A stretch of 64,000 nucleotides of DNA from Planctomycetota bacterium (GTDB taxonomy: Bacteria > Planctomycetota > Planctomycetia > Planctomycetales > Planctomycetaceae). The DNA lies in assembly GCA_023417655.1 (NCBI GenBank), contig JAEZFD010000062.1, positions 62,001 through 126,000 of the forward strand. Direction: 5' to 3'. Shown one piece after another: positions 35,249 to 44,173 of this stretch. Position 1 is the stretch's first letter, and each line of letters opens with the position of its first letter. The notes beneath the pieces are model-generated. The model ran no database searches and was not told where the DNA came from. It was given only the letters and a program-made list of their open reading frames with translations. Made by a program: the position numbers and the translations under genes.

Positions 35249-35283
35249 CGAAATTCAATTCAATTCAGCTCAACCCATATTCA

Positions 35284-35610
35284 TTATGGGAGGTTGGTGC
35301 ACTCAGCAGCTGCACCGTGGCAAGCGATCTGGTTGCAAGCACGATCGCAGCTGTCAACGTGATCTTCGAAAGAAGAACCGAAGGTGACAGACTTCACAGC
35401 ACCCTGCTGCTTGGTAGCACGGAAGCCAGAGTAGTAGAACGACTGGTTCAGAGAACCGATAGCGTGAGCAACGTCGTTCAGTTCTTCGACAACAGCGTGC
35501 TGAACCTGGCTCAGACCAACAATCAGGCCGAGGACGAGGATCGTAGCAACGAGAACCAGTTCAGCGGAAACGATGAAGCCTGCTTCATCATTGAGGAGTT
35601 GACGGATCAT
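35284..35610 (-). CDS. Prepilin-like small membrane protein with Cys-rich tail
   Basis: A 108-residue protein starting at the ATG at 35610. The N-terminus (MIRQLLNDEAGFIVSAELVL) resembles class III/Flp-type prepilins: charged leader, Gly, then a hydrophobic helix with a Glu close to the start (VATILVLGLIVGL). The Glu is at position +6 after the Gly, not +5. The following helix (AVVEELNDVAHAIGSLNQS) is amphipathic. The C-terminal tail has four cysteines (CDRACNQIACHGAAAEC), uncommon in Flp pilins. No obvious ribosome site precedes it. A strong terminator follows, so it is probably an abundant single-gene transcript. The pilin role is inferred. Confidence 0.7.
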   Translation of the reverse strand: MIRQLLNDEAGFIVSAELVLVATILVLGLIVGLSQVQHAVVEELNDVAHAIGSLNQSFYYSGFRATKQQGAVKSVTFGSSFEDHVDSCDRACNQIACHGAAAECTNLP

Positions 35611-36438
35611 TTGGAGAGTTCCCGAAATTTTTTGTGATGGTATTTTTCTGCATTTTGGTGCTGGCAACAGGTCAGGACTGATCCTCCCAATCTGAAGCAG
35701 AGCAGGTCATGCTGATCCATGACTTGCGGCGAACCTCGCAGGAATCAGCCTGAGAGATTCACTTCCCGTTGCCGAACTGGTCGCACCGATCCGGTTCGTT
35801 CGGGGATGTTCACGATTCGCGAGAGTCGGTAACGAGAGAGGCAAAAAGCAGCAGGTGTGCCAGAAAAGCCACAGGCACGTTGAAGAATTGCCACGTCAGG
35901 TCAGGCAATAGCGCGCAACGTCATAGCAAGAATACAGTTGCAGACGGAGATAAAAGTCACCGATGTTGTGGATGCCGTTGTCACAGCACCACAGCAACAA
36001 AGTCTGGCGTTAGGGACTCTCAGCAGAGTGTCCATTCTCGATGAACAGAATGTTTCAGTGAATGAGCGGCGAAGGTGCGTGGCTCATCTCGATCCCGCGA
36101 CTCTTAGGCGTCACCCGAAGATTGTCTCTCGCAGTTTCTGTTCCGGTTGGTCTGGTTTTGCGGGTTGTTGCGATTATAGAAGCTGAGGCGTCTCGCGAGT
36201 ACAGCGAATTGCTGGTTGAGACGCGACCTCCAATCCGCCCGTCTTGATGGCGATATTCAGTTGCCATGGATTGGATGTTTTGGTTCCTGAACGTTTTGTT
36301 CAGCTGAGTGTCTCGAGTTTGATGCGGCCGTCCGCGGATAACTGGACCAATGGACTAAGACCCGCCAAACTGCTCGGAGTCTCCTGATTTTTGAGGCCTC
36401 CATTTACCTCTTTTCCTTTTGTTGATTGAGACCTTTCC
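35611..36438. other. Intergenic, 828 bp
   Basis: This spacer lies between the divergent prepilin-like gene and the class I aminotransferase. A plus-strand frame at 35938-36186 reads protein-like at first (IKVTDVVDAVVTAPQQQSLA) but has no ribosome site and no known relative, so it is not called. An imperfect hairpin lies at about 36012-36035. No other gene was seen. Confidence 0.45.
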
Positions 36439-37554
36439 ATGAGTCACCGCTGGCTTGCTGACCGCATGCATCACATTGATGCCTCCGGCATTCGTAAGGT
36501 GTTTGATCTCGCGGCCAGCATGGTGAACCCGGTCAACCTCAGCATCGGGCAACCACACTTCGACACGCCTGAGTCTGTGAAGCAGGCGATGAAGGAGGCC
36601 GTCGACAGCGGCAAGAATGCTTACAGCCAGTCGCAGGGGATTAAACCTTTAATTGATCTGATTCAGCAGGATGTTGACCAGCAGTACGGGCACGCCGACC
36701 GCAAGGTCTTCATCACCAGCGGGACGAGCGGCGGACTCATGCTGACGCTGTCGGCTCTGCTGAATCCTGGTGACGAGGTGATCGTCTTCGATCCTTACTT
36801 CGTGATGTACAAGCATCTGACGACGCTTGCCGGGGGAGTGATTCGTGCCATTCCCACTTATCCTGACTTCAAGCTCCCGCTTGATCAGGTCCGGGCGGCA
36901 ATCAACGAACGAACCAAGCTCATTATTCTGAACAGCCCAAGCAATCCGACCGGACATGTGGCGAGCGATGAAGAAGTTCGCGGGCTCGCAGCAATTGCCA
37001 AAGAACATGACATCGCACTGCTTAGCGACGAGATCTATCGTTCGTTCTGCTACGACGGCGAGTTCGTCAGTCCGGCCAAGTATTTTGAGAAGACGATTGT
37101 TATCGACGGGTTCAGCAAGTCGCATTCGATGACCGGCTGGCGTGTGGGGTGGATTCACGGGCCAGAGGAACTGATGCAGCAGTTCATCAAGCTGCAGCAA
37201 TACACGTTTGTCTGTTCTCCACATCCAGCGCAATGGGCCGCCTGTGCCGCATGGAATGTCGATATCTCCGATCGCGTGGCGGACTATAAACGGAAGCGGG
37301 ACTTCATTCGCGACGCCTTGGCTGACGACTTCGAACTGTCCGGTGCCGGCGGCGCGTTCTATGCGTTCCCTCGGGCACCATGGGGAACAGGCACGGAGTT
37401 TGTGCATCGCGCCATTGAGAATCAGCTGCTCGTCATTCCGGGCAATGTCTTCAGCAGTGCGGATACGCATTTCCGAATCTCGTATGCGGCTCCTGATGAA
37501 ACCTTGCAGCGGGGTGCAGAAATCCTTCGCAAGATTGCAAAGCAGGGTCCGTGA
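36439..37554 (+). CDS. Class I/II PLP-dependent aminotransferase
   Basis: A fold-type I aminotransferase of 371 residues. The residues seen are SGTSGG (phosphate contact), the NSPSNPTG motif, SDEIYRSFCY (the Asp that binds the PLP nitrogen), and the Schiff-base lysine K227 in FSKSHSMTGWRVGW. The last arginine, FRISYAA, binds the substrate carboxylate. These features match the aspartate/aromatic/methionine aminotransferase family, but substrate is not decided. It lacks a signal peptide and is cytoplasmic. It lies 112 bp upstream of the hydrolase gene, separated by a stem structure. Confidence 0.9.
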   Translation: MSHRWLADRMHHIDASGIRKVFDLAASMVNPVNLSIGQPHFDTPESVKQAMKEAVDSGKNAYSQSQGIKPLIDLIQQDVDQQYGHADRKVFITSGTSGGLMLTLSALLNPGDEVIVFDPYFVMYKHLTTLAGGVIRAIPTYPDFKLPLDQVRAAINERTKLIILNSPSNPTGHVASDEEVRGLAAIAKEHDIALLSDEIYRSFCYDGEFVSPAKYFEKTIVIDGFSKSHSMTGWRVGWIHGPEELMQQFIKLQQYTFVCSPHPAQWAACAAWNVDISDRVADYKRKRDFIRDALADDFELSGAGGAFYAFPRAPWGTGTEFVHRAIENQLLVIPGNVFSSADTHFRISYAAPDETLQRGAEILRKIAKQGP

Positions 37555-37584
37555 AGAGAGGAGTGATTCAGCCGGAAGATTGGA

Positions 37585-37664
37585 TTCAGGCTCCGTCACA
37601 GGTAAAGTTTTCTATCAGCGACGACAAATTGGTCGCGTTGGAGTGAAACACAACGGAGCCTGAA
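37585..37664 (+). promoter_or_regulatory. Inverted repeat burying the Shine-Dalgarno of the 37666 gene
   Basis: Arms TTCAGGCTCCGT (37585-37596) and its perfect complement (37653-37664) enclose 56 nt, with a smaller inner stem (GCGAC and GTCGC). The downstream arm contains GGAG at 37655-37658, the ribosome site seven bases before the ATG at 37666. In the folded RNA the ribosome site would be base-paired. It could also work as a terminator of the aminotransferase gene. Confidence 0.5.
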
Positions 37665-37665
37665 G

Positions 37666-40383
37666 ATGAGTGATGTGCGGCGCGGCCTGATGTTGTGGGG
37701 ACTTGTGATCTGCTGTCTGGCAGGTCCGGCTGCATTAATGGCCGCAGACCCGCCTCCGCTGAATCCCGCCCGTTGGGAACCTGAAATCCGCAAATTTGAA
37801 GAAGCGGATGAGAAATCACCAGTCCCACCGGGCAGGATCGTGTTCGTCGGGAGTTCCAGCATTCGCCTGTGGGATCTCGAGGAATCGTTCCCTGGTCTGG
37901 ATGCACTGAACCGGGGGTTCGGCGGGTCTGAACTTTCGGATACGGTGACGTTCTTCGAACGGATTGTCCGCCCTTACAAGCCACGAGTCATTGTCGTCTA
38001 CGCCGGGGATAACGATCTGGCAAAAGGGCGAACTCCCCAATTTGTTTCCGAGCAGTTCGCGGCACTCCTGAAGAAACGCGATAAGGATCTTCCTGGAACT
38101 CCCCTCGTCTTCATTGGAATCAAGCCGAGCATCAAACGCTGGAATCTGATCGAGCAGGTGCGTGAGGCAAACGCCCTGATCAAGGCTCAGTGCGAATCGG
38201 CCAAGAACGTCACGTTCGTGGATATCGATGCTCCGATGATCGGCAGTGATGGACAACCTCGTCCTGAGCTGTTCGCTAAGGACGGTCTTCATCTCAGCCC
38301 AGCCGGGTATCAGCTTTGGAATAGTCTCGTTCGCCCTCTGATCTCAGGTGATGCCCGACTGGGGCATAAGCGAGGGCTCTATGATGCCTATCACCCGTGG
38401 ACGCCGCCGGCAACGCTTGAGGAATGGAACGTTGCCTCTGAGCGGATCAAGCGTCAGGTGCAGGTCGCCTGCGGTCTCTGGCCGATGCCGGAGAAGGGCG
38501 AGCTGAATCCGGTCATTCACAGTCCGGTCAACTACGGTGACTACACGGTCGCGAAGGTGTTCTTTCAGAGTGCACCGGGGCTGTATGTTTCAGGCGAGCT
38601 CTACAAGCCGAACAAGATTAACGGGAAGGTGCCTGCCGTTCTCTGTGCTCACGGGCATTATCCGGATGGCCGTTTTCATCATTCCAGCGAAGAGGTCATC
38701 AATCGGGAACTTGCAACCGGAGCGGAAGGCTTTCGCTCAACTGCCAGTGCACCGGGACAGGCTTTGGCGATGCAGCTCGCCCGAATGGGAGTCATTTCAT
38801 TCTTCTATGACATGATTGGAAATGCAGACCAGAAACCGCTCTCACACCGAGGTGGGTTCAGTGATGCGGATGCGTCGCTGTGGCTACACAATCATCTTGG
38901 TCTACAGACCTGGAATTCAATTCGGGCTCTCGACTTCGTGAGCTCATTGCCGGAAGTCGACACGACCCGGCTGGGCATCACTGGTGCCAGCGGCGGCGGT
39001 ACCCAGACCATGATGCTCGCGGCGATTGACCCTCGGGTGAGTCTGGCCTTTCCGGCGGTGATGGTGTCGACTGGAATGCAGGGAGGCTGTATCTGTGAGA
39101 ACGCAGACCTGCTGCGAGTGGGCATCAACAATATTGCCATCGCTGCTGCGTTCGCTCCACGGCCGATGAGCATGGCTGCTGCTGACGACTGGACGCTGAA
39201 GATTGAAACACGCGGCCTACCTGAATTGAAGCACGTCTATGGACTGTACGGAGCGGCTGACAAAGTCGATGCCAAATGCTTCCCGCAGTTCCCGCACAAC
39301 TACAATCAGGTCTCTCGCGAGGTCTTCTACAACTGGGTGAATGAGCACTTCAGACTGGGGCTCGAAAGTCCAGTTCGTCAGACCGACTTCTGGCCGATCC
39401 CCCGTGAGCAGCAAACGGTGTTCAATGAGAAGCATCCCCGTCCGGCGGACGCACTGGAAGAAGGTCCTTTCCGCGATGTGTTGAGGAAGCGAGATGGAGA
39501 AGCGTTAGAGAAACTCCTCTCGAAGTCACCTGACGAGTATCTGACGGTGATTCGCAGAGCTGTCGACATCATGGCACCTGTTGCGACCGGAGAACTGCGG
39601 GCTCAGACGGGTGTTTCGACTGACGAGCAGGATCAGCTCATCTCTACGGAGGTTGACCTGCAGTCGGGGCAGACACATGTACCGGTGCAAGTGGTCCGGA
39701 AACCGACTGCGACTTCGAAGGTGGTCCTCTGGGTCGACGGAGCGGGTCTGTCCCATCTGAAGCAAGCCGATGGAAAGTGGGAACCGGCTGTTCAGAAGCT
39801 TCTGGATGCGGGGTTCGCTGTTGCGTCCGCTGACTTGCTGCTCACAGGTTCAATGGCGGACGCTCACAATCCATACGTGGCGAAGCTGAAGTCACCGTCT
39901 CCATCGCATGTTGTCGCGAAACCCGGTGAGGACTATGCCGGGTTCCTCTATGGATACAATCTGTCACTGCTGGCAGAGCGGATGAATGATCTTGATCGGG
40001 TCGTGACGTACCTGCATTCACAGGGCTTCAAGGAGATCCATCTGGTCGGGACAGGTGATGCCGGAGTCTGGGCACTGCTGGCCCGGGCACGCTGGTCGCC
40101 AGATCGGGTGAGCTCCACAATCGTTGACCTGAATGGGTTCCGGTTCAGCCAGATTGATTCCGTGCTCGATCCGAATCTGATCCCGGGGGCTCTGAAGTAT
40201 GGCGGAATTGGTGGAATGAGTGCGATTGCTTATCCCGCACCGCTCACCATCAGCGGAGCAGGTGATCTTGAAGACGCTGAACTCGCACCGCTTCGCAAGG
40301 TTTATGGAGACCAGGCAGGGTTAAAGCTTACATCTCCATCGCTGAGTCGTGAGCAGATTGTCGAGTCGATTCTCACCCGCTGA
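37666..40383 (+). CDS. Secreted SGNH hydrolase fused to two alpha/beta-hydrolase domains
   Basis: A 905-residue exported enzyme with a signal peptide (LMLWGLVICCLAGPAALMAA). Domain 1 (residues about 30-225) is an SGNH/GDSL esterase: GSSSIRLW (serine in 63-65), NRGFGGSEL, GDND at 114-117 and DGLHLSP with Asp206 and His209. Domain 2 (about 250-600) is an acetyl-xylan-esterase-like alpha/beta hydrolase with the nucleophile elbow GASGGG (Ser442) and a preceding LCAHGHYPDGR strand. Domain 3 (about 640-905) repeats the fold but has GTGDAG where a Ser is expected. The neighbour context gives no substrate; polysaccharide deacylation is a plausible guess. Its ribosome site is inside a stem. Confidence 0.85.
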   Translation: MSDVRRGLMLWGLVICCLAGPAALMAADPPPLNPARWEPEIRKFEEADEKSPVPPGRIVFVGSSSIRLWDLEESFPGLDALNRGFGGSELSDTVTFFERIVRPYKPRVIVVYAGDNDLAKGRTPQFVSEQFAALLKKRDKDLPGTPLVFIGIKPSIKRWNLIEQVREANALIKAQCESAKNVTFVDIDAPMIGSDGQPRPELFAKDGLHLSPAGYQLWNSLVRPLISGDARLGHKRGLYDAYHPWTPPATLEEWNVASERIKRQVQVACGLWPMPEKGELNPVIHSPVNYGDYTVAKVFFQSAPGLYVSGELYKPNKINGKVPAVLCAHGHYPDGRFHHSSEEVINRELATGAEGFRSTASAPGQALAMQLARMGVISFFYDMIGNADQKPLSHRGGFSDADASLWLHNHLGLQTWNSIRALDFVSSLPEVDTTRLGITGASGGGTQTMMLAAIDPRVSLAFPAVMVSTGMQGGCICENADLLRVGINNIAIAAAFAPRPMSMAAADDWTLKIETRGLPELKHVYGLYGAADKVDAKCFPQFPHNYNQVSREVFYNWVNEHFRLGLESPVRQTDFWPIPREQQTVFNEKHPRPADALEEGPFRDVLRKRDGEALEKLLSKSPDEYLTVIRRAVDIMAPVATGELRAQTGVSTDEQDQLISTEVDLQSGQTHVPVQVVRKPTATSKVVLWVDGAGLSHLKQADGKWEPAVQKLLDAGFAVASADLLLTGSMADAHNPYVAKLKSPSPSHVVAKPGEDYAGFLYGYNLSLLAERMNDLDRVVTYLHSQGFKEIHLVGTGDAGVWALLARARWSPDRVSSTIVDLNGFRFSQIDSVLDPNLIPGALKYGGIGGMSAIAYPAPLTISGAGDLEDAELAPLRKVYGDQAGLKLTSPSLSREQIVESILTR

Positions 40384-40417
40384 AGCATGTCGGGGAATCA
40401 GTAAGAAATCAGGAACG

Positions 40418-40456
40418 AAACAGGCGGCACTGCAATCACTGCAGGGACGCCTGTTT
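40418..40456. terminator. Hairpin between convergent genes
   Basis: AAACAGGCG (40418-40426) pairs with CGCCTGTTT (40448-40456), with an additional CTGCA pairing in the loop, followed by an A/T-rich tract on both sides. It sits between the hydrolase stop (40383) and the DnaA stop (40487) and may end both transcripts. Confidence 0.5.
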
Positions 40457-40486
40457 CAATTTAAAGACACCGTTGGCGTCGTGTCG

Positions 40487-41527
40487 TCACGCGGTGGGAG
40501 TGGTTGCTTTCAAGTCTTCCTGAATCGACTGGATGGCCAGATCGAGATCAGTGTCGGTGAGCCGTTGTTCCGCGATCTTACGGCAAGCGTGAATGACCGT
40601 GCTGTGATTGCCGCGGTTAAAGTATTGCCCAATGATGACGTAGTTCAGATTCAGAAGTTCGCGAGCCAGGTACATGGCCGTTTGCCTGGCGACCGCAAGC
40701 GTCTGGGATCTTCGGGGGCCTTTCAGATCAGCGGCACGCACTCCGAACCGGCTGGCTGTCAGACGGCACAGACCACCCAGTGAGACTTCTGTCACCGGAG
40801 TCCGTTCTTCAATCAATGATTTCACGGTACTGCTGCGGTGTTTGGCCGTCTTGCTGAGCATCTTGGCTTCAGTTCGCAACTGCGATACCAGCCCGATCAG
40901 CTCACGTGGAGAAACCGCATAGTCCCGGGCGATCTGATCAATTTCCTGCGGCGTCAGCCGTGATGACTCGCTCGCCTGCAGATGCTCGATCAGCTTCCTC
41001 CGACTCGCCATTTGCGGCATCTCAATCGGGATACACAGACCACCGTGAATGCGATTGACCAGTCGGCGACTCAGTCCTCGAATCGAACCCGGCATCCGGT
41101 TGCTGGTGAGAAGGACAACGCCTCCCTCGGAGATGATGTCGTCAATTGTCGCCTGCAGCTGCTGCTGGGTTTCTTTCCTCGCACCGAGAATCTGGATGTC
41201 CTCACAGACGAGGAGGGCGACGTCATTGCGATAGCGAGTCTGAAATTGCGAGATTGCGGAATGGGTCGAGGCTTCCGCAAGTTGAGCGGCAAACTGAGAG
41301 GCGGTGGTGACCAGAACTTTCTTGTCCGACCGCTCAGTTTCCCAGCTTTTGATCAATTCCCGGGCGAGATGTGACTTCCCGGTTCCCGCCGGCCCGACCA
41401 GAGTCACCAGTCGCACCTGACGACGTTTCACTCGGGGAGCCAGCTTGTTCACCGCGGTGACAGCGAGCTGATTCTCTGGCAGCACCAGAAAAGCGCGAGT
41501 GTCACTTTGTCGTGAAGAAGCTTTCAC
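40487..41527 (-). CDS. dnaA: Short DnaA-type replication initiator (AAA+ plus DNA-binding domain only)
   Basis: The protein begins almost directly with the AAA+ ATPase. Walker A is GPAGTGKSHLARELI, Walker B is ALLVCEDIQ, and the arginine-finger region is GLSRRLVNRIHGGL. The C-terminal domain IV has the DnaA box-binding signature (RQTAMYLARELLNLNYVIIG, then GNHSTVIHACRKI). The usual N-terminal domains I and II are missing, so the length is about 346 instead of 440-470 residues. The GTG at 41527 is preferred to a TTG at 41554 because GGA lies suitably upstream. It is not next to dnaN or gyrB. It may be the initiator itself or a paralogue; the symbol is therefore tentative. Confidence 0.8.
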   Translation of the reverse strand: MKASSRQSDTRAFLVLPENQLAVTAVNKLAPRVKRRQVRLVTLVGPAGTGKSHLARELIKSWETERSDKKVLVTTASQFAAQLAEASTHSAISQFQTRYRNDVALLVCEDIQILGARKETQQQLQATIDDIISEGGVVLLTSNRMPGSIRGLSRRLVNRIHGGLCIPIEMPQMASRRKLIEHLQASESSRLTPQEIDQIARDYAVSPRELIGLVSQLRTEAKMLSKTAKHRSSTVKSLIEERTPVTEVSLGGLCRLTASRFGVRAADLKGPRRSQTLAVARQTAMYLARELLNLNYVIIGQYFNRGNHSTVIHACRKIAEQRLTDTDLDLAIQSIQEDLKATTPTA

Positions 41528-41631
41528 CGTTGTTCCGTCTCGGCAGAGTCTCAAGCTCGCTCAATTCCGTCAGGCATTGAGCGGAGTGCCAGATCCAGTC
41601 GCGGAACGGAACCGCCAGTGAGGGAGCGACC

Positions 41632-43749
41632 TCAGGCTGAGTTCCGCATCAATTCAACATATCGTCCCAGTGCCATTAGCGGGAAGTAATGCCGGTAAAG
41701 GTGATATCGCAGATAGAAGACTCGAGGGAACCCTGTCCCGGTGAATTCAGTTTCGTCCCAGGTTCCGTCTTCGTTCTGGTTCTGAATCAGATAGTCGATC
41801 CCACGACGAACCGCCTGAGAATGACCTTCTCCAGCGGCAATCAATCCCATCAGTGCCCAGGCAGTTTGAGATGGGGTCGTTGGGCCCGTTCCACGCAGTG
41901 ATGGGTCATCATAGGTGCGGGCGGTTTCGCCCCAGCCGCCGTCGGCCTGCTGCTTCTCTTTGAGCCAGCGAGCAGCTGCCTGTAGCCGGGCGTCATCGGC
42001 AGGGACACCGAAGGTTGTCAGTCCGACCAGCACCTGCCAGGTGCCGTACAGATAGTTGACGCCCCAACGGCCGTACCAGCAGTTGTCGACTTCCTGCTCG
42101 TCCCAGACGAACTTGAGAGCCCGTTCGAAGGTCGGATCGGCATCAGTCATGCCCAAGCGTCCGAACATTTCCAGCACGCGGGCGGTGATGTCGGCCGTCG
42201 GAGGATCGATCATCGCATTGTGATCGGCGAACGGCACCCGAGTTAGAATCTCGTGATCGTTATCGGCGTCGAAGGCGGCCCAGCCCCCGTTGCGGCACTG
42301 CATGGCCGCAGTCCATTTCACGGCGCGGCGGAGCGCTCCGATCATGGGCTGCATGCGCTCCATGTCGACGACGACCCGTTCTGGTGAATCGGACTGTCCG
42401 GCGATGACAAATGCCAGATCAAAGTCGGATCGCTGCTGAACGCCCTGCTTGCTGAGCAGTGAAGCGGACCAGTTGGCGTGACGATTGCCGGGCAGGCAGC
42501 GAGCCAGTGCCATCGTGACCATGATGGTGTCGTCGACGTCAGGATAAAATTCGTTGTTGAATTCGAAGTACCAGCCGCCGGGTTCTACGTTCGGATGATT
42601 GACGGTCCAGTCGCCGGGTGACTTCACTTCCTTCGACAACAGCCAGTTGACAGCTTTCACCAGTTGGGGATGGTTGGCCGACACTCCGGCATCGCGCAGG
42701 GCATTCACCGAGATCGCGGTGTCCCAGACGGGAGAGCGGCAAGGTTCCAGTCGCGCGTGTCCTCGTTCGCGTATGGTCAGCTTTTCGAGTTCTTTCAGCG
42801 CGGTCTGCACGGCCGGAGAGGACTCTTCGTGTCCCAGGCACCGCAGAGCGATGATGCTCCAAATGATTGGCGGGAAGATGGCGCCCAGGCCATCACTCTT
42901 CTCGAACCGCTTCATCATCCAGTTCTTGGCGAGACGCACTGCTCGGCCGCGGAACGGCTTCATGCGGAGCATTTCGAAGAACTTCCAGCCCAGGTCGACC
43001 CCGCGGAAGAAACCGTCCCAAGGGAACCAGCCTTGCTGTTTCATCTTGTCGAGCTGCTGGCACTTCGGCATCACCACCGGCATTTCGGCGGGGGAAGTGA
43101 GAAACAGTTCGTCAATCTGCTGGGAAGCTGGGAGCTGTGTCTTCGGTTGAAACGCCCAGACCAGACTCAACGGAACTACGATCGTTCGCGACCACGACGA
43201 CATCTTGTAGATGTTGATCGGGAACCAGTCTGGAAGCAGCATCAGTTCCGGCGGTACAGCCGGGCACTTACGATATGCGATGACTCCCAGCAGCGCCATG
43301 TAGTAGCGGGTGAAGCTGTTGACGGCTTCTGCTCCGCCCGCGGCGCGAATAGCGGCACAGGCACGCTGCATGTGTTCTGCCTGAGGATCGTCTCCGGCAA
43401 TCTTCAATGTCCAGTAGGCTTTGACCGACCCACTGATCTCAAGCGGACCGCCGGGGTACTGAGCCCAGCCACCGGTGGGGAGTTGCTGTTCACGAATGTA
43501 ATTCGCACATTCCTGGACGCGGGGATCGTTGGTCTTTCCCATCCAGACCAGCAGCAGGACGTACTCTGATTCCAGAATGGTGTCCCCTTCGAGTTCACCG
43601 ATCCAGAATCCCTCATCGTTCTGCTGATGCAGCAGCCAGTCACGTGCCTGTTCCATCGCCGCTTCGGCGGGAGAGGCGTCTCTGGTGAGGGGGAATACGT
43701 GTCGCGGAGCAACTCCCGTCGGAGCATTCCGCAAATGACCTGAAGTCAT
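41632..43749 (-). CDS. shc: Squalene-hopene cyclase
   Basis: This membrane-associated terpene cyclase converts squalene to hopene, the precursor of hopanoid lipids. The 705-residue length is typical. The acid motif DVDD is at residues 404-407 in YPDVDDTIMVTMALARCL. Repeated QW motifs (for example QQNDEGFWIGELEGD, QQADGGWGETARTYDD, QNQNEDGTWDE) run along both halves. The GGWAAFDADND segment also matches. AAGGAACC lies upstream of the ATG at 43749. No other hopanoid or squalene gene (hpnC, hpnD, hpnE) is visible in the window. Confidence 0.95.
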   Translation of the reverse strand: MTSGHLRNAPTGVAPRHVFPLTRDASPAEAAMEQARDWLLHQQNDEGFWIGELEGDTILESEYVLLLVWMGKTNDPRVQECANYIREQQLPTGGWAQYPGGPLEISGSVKAYWTLKIAGDDPQAEHMQRACAAIRAAGGAEAVNSFTRYYMALLGVIAYRKCPAVPPELMLLPDWFPINIYKMSSWSRTIVVPLSLVWAFQPKTQLPASQQIDELFLTSPAEMPVVMPKCQQLDKMKQQGWFPWDGFFRGVDLGWKFFEMLRMKPFRGRAVRLAKNWMMKRFEKSDGLGAIFPPIIWSIIALRCLGHEESSPAVQTALKELEKLTIRERGHARLEPCRSPVWDTAISVNALRDAGVSANHPQLVKAVNWLLSKEVKSPGDWTVNHPNVEPGGWYFEFNNEFYPDVDDTIMVTMALARCLPGNRHANWSASLLSKQGVQQRSDFDLAFVIAGQSDSPERVVVDMERMQPMIGALRRAVKWTAAMQCRNGGWAAFDADNDHEILTRVPFADHNAMIDPPTADITARVLEMFGRLGMTDADPTFERALKFVWDEQEVDNCWYGRWGVNYLYGTWQVLVGLTTFGVPADDARLQAAARWLKEKQQADGGWGETARTYDDPSLRGTGPTTPSQTAWALMGLIAAGEGHSQAVRRGIDYLIQNQNEDGTWDETEFTGTGFPRVFYLRYHLYRHYFPLMALGRYVELMRNSA

Positions 43750-44173
43750 TTCAGGTTCCTTCCTGTCAAGTGGTCGAATCCATTCGTGCGGACGACTGCG
43801 CCCCGTGTGATCAGGGGAATTGACAGGGCGCAGGAGTCTGACTTTCGATTTCAGCGGTCTTCTCTGTCCCGCTGATGAGCGCAGAGTTCGTCACCGGAAA
43901 ACTCTGCTTCCCGGTCTGAACTTTGAACATCCGCAAGTGATTGCAACATGTCTTCGCGTCGTGTGTCTGGGAGGCAGGAGCGGGCTTCGAAAACTCGCGA
44001 CACCGATTCCTGATGGACAATCGGGACATTGTTCGAGTTACAGAAAGTCCGACCTGATCTAACCTGCTCTCATTCGTAGGGTTGGAATCTTACTGATCCG
44101 CTCAGGACGGGGGCAAGAGGATTTCCGGCCCAGTCCCATCGGCAGAGAATTCGCTATAAGAGGCGAGGGTGTC
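43750..44173. other. Intergenic, 424 bp
   Basis: This gap is upstream of the cyclase gene and downstream of the signal peptidase gene, both on the minus strand. A 7-bp hairpin (43851-43875, TCAGCGG arms) and a CCCC/GGGG stem (43801-43817) are visible. No gene was seen; it likely holds the cyclase promoter. Confidence 0.4.

Noticed and set aside
35938..36186. Plus-strand frame with a protein-like first half
   Set aside because: No ribosome site, no known relative and an Arg/Cys-rich second half; not distinguishable from chance.
36649..37599. 316-residue minus-strand frame
   Set aside because: It is antisense to the class I aminotransferase with intact PLP residues; no similarity.
42664..43569. 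301-residue plus-strand frame
   Set aside because: It is antisense to the squalene-hopene cyclase, which has clear conserved motifs on the other strand.
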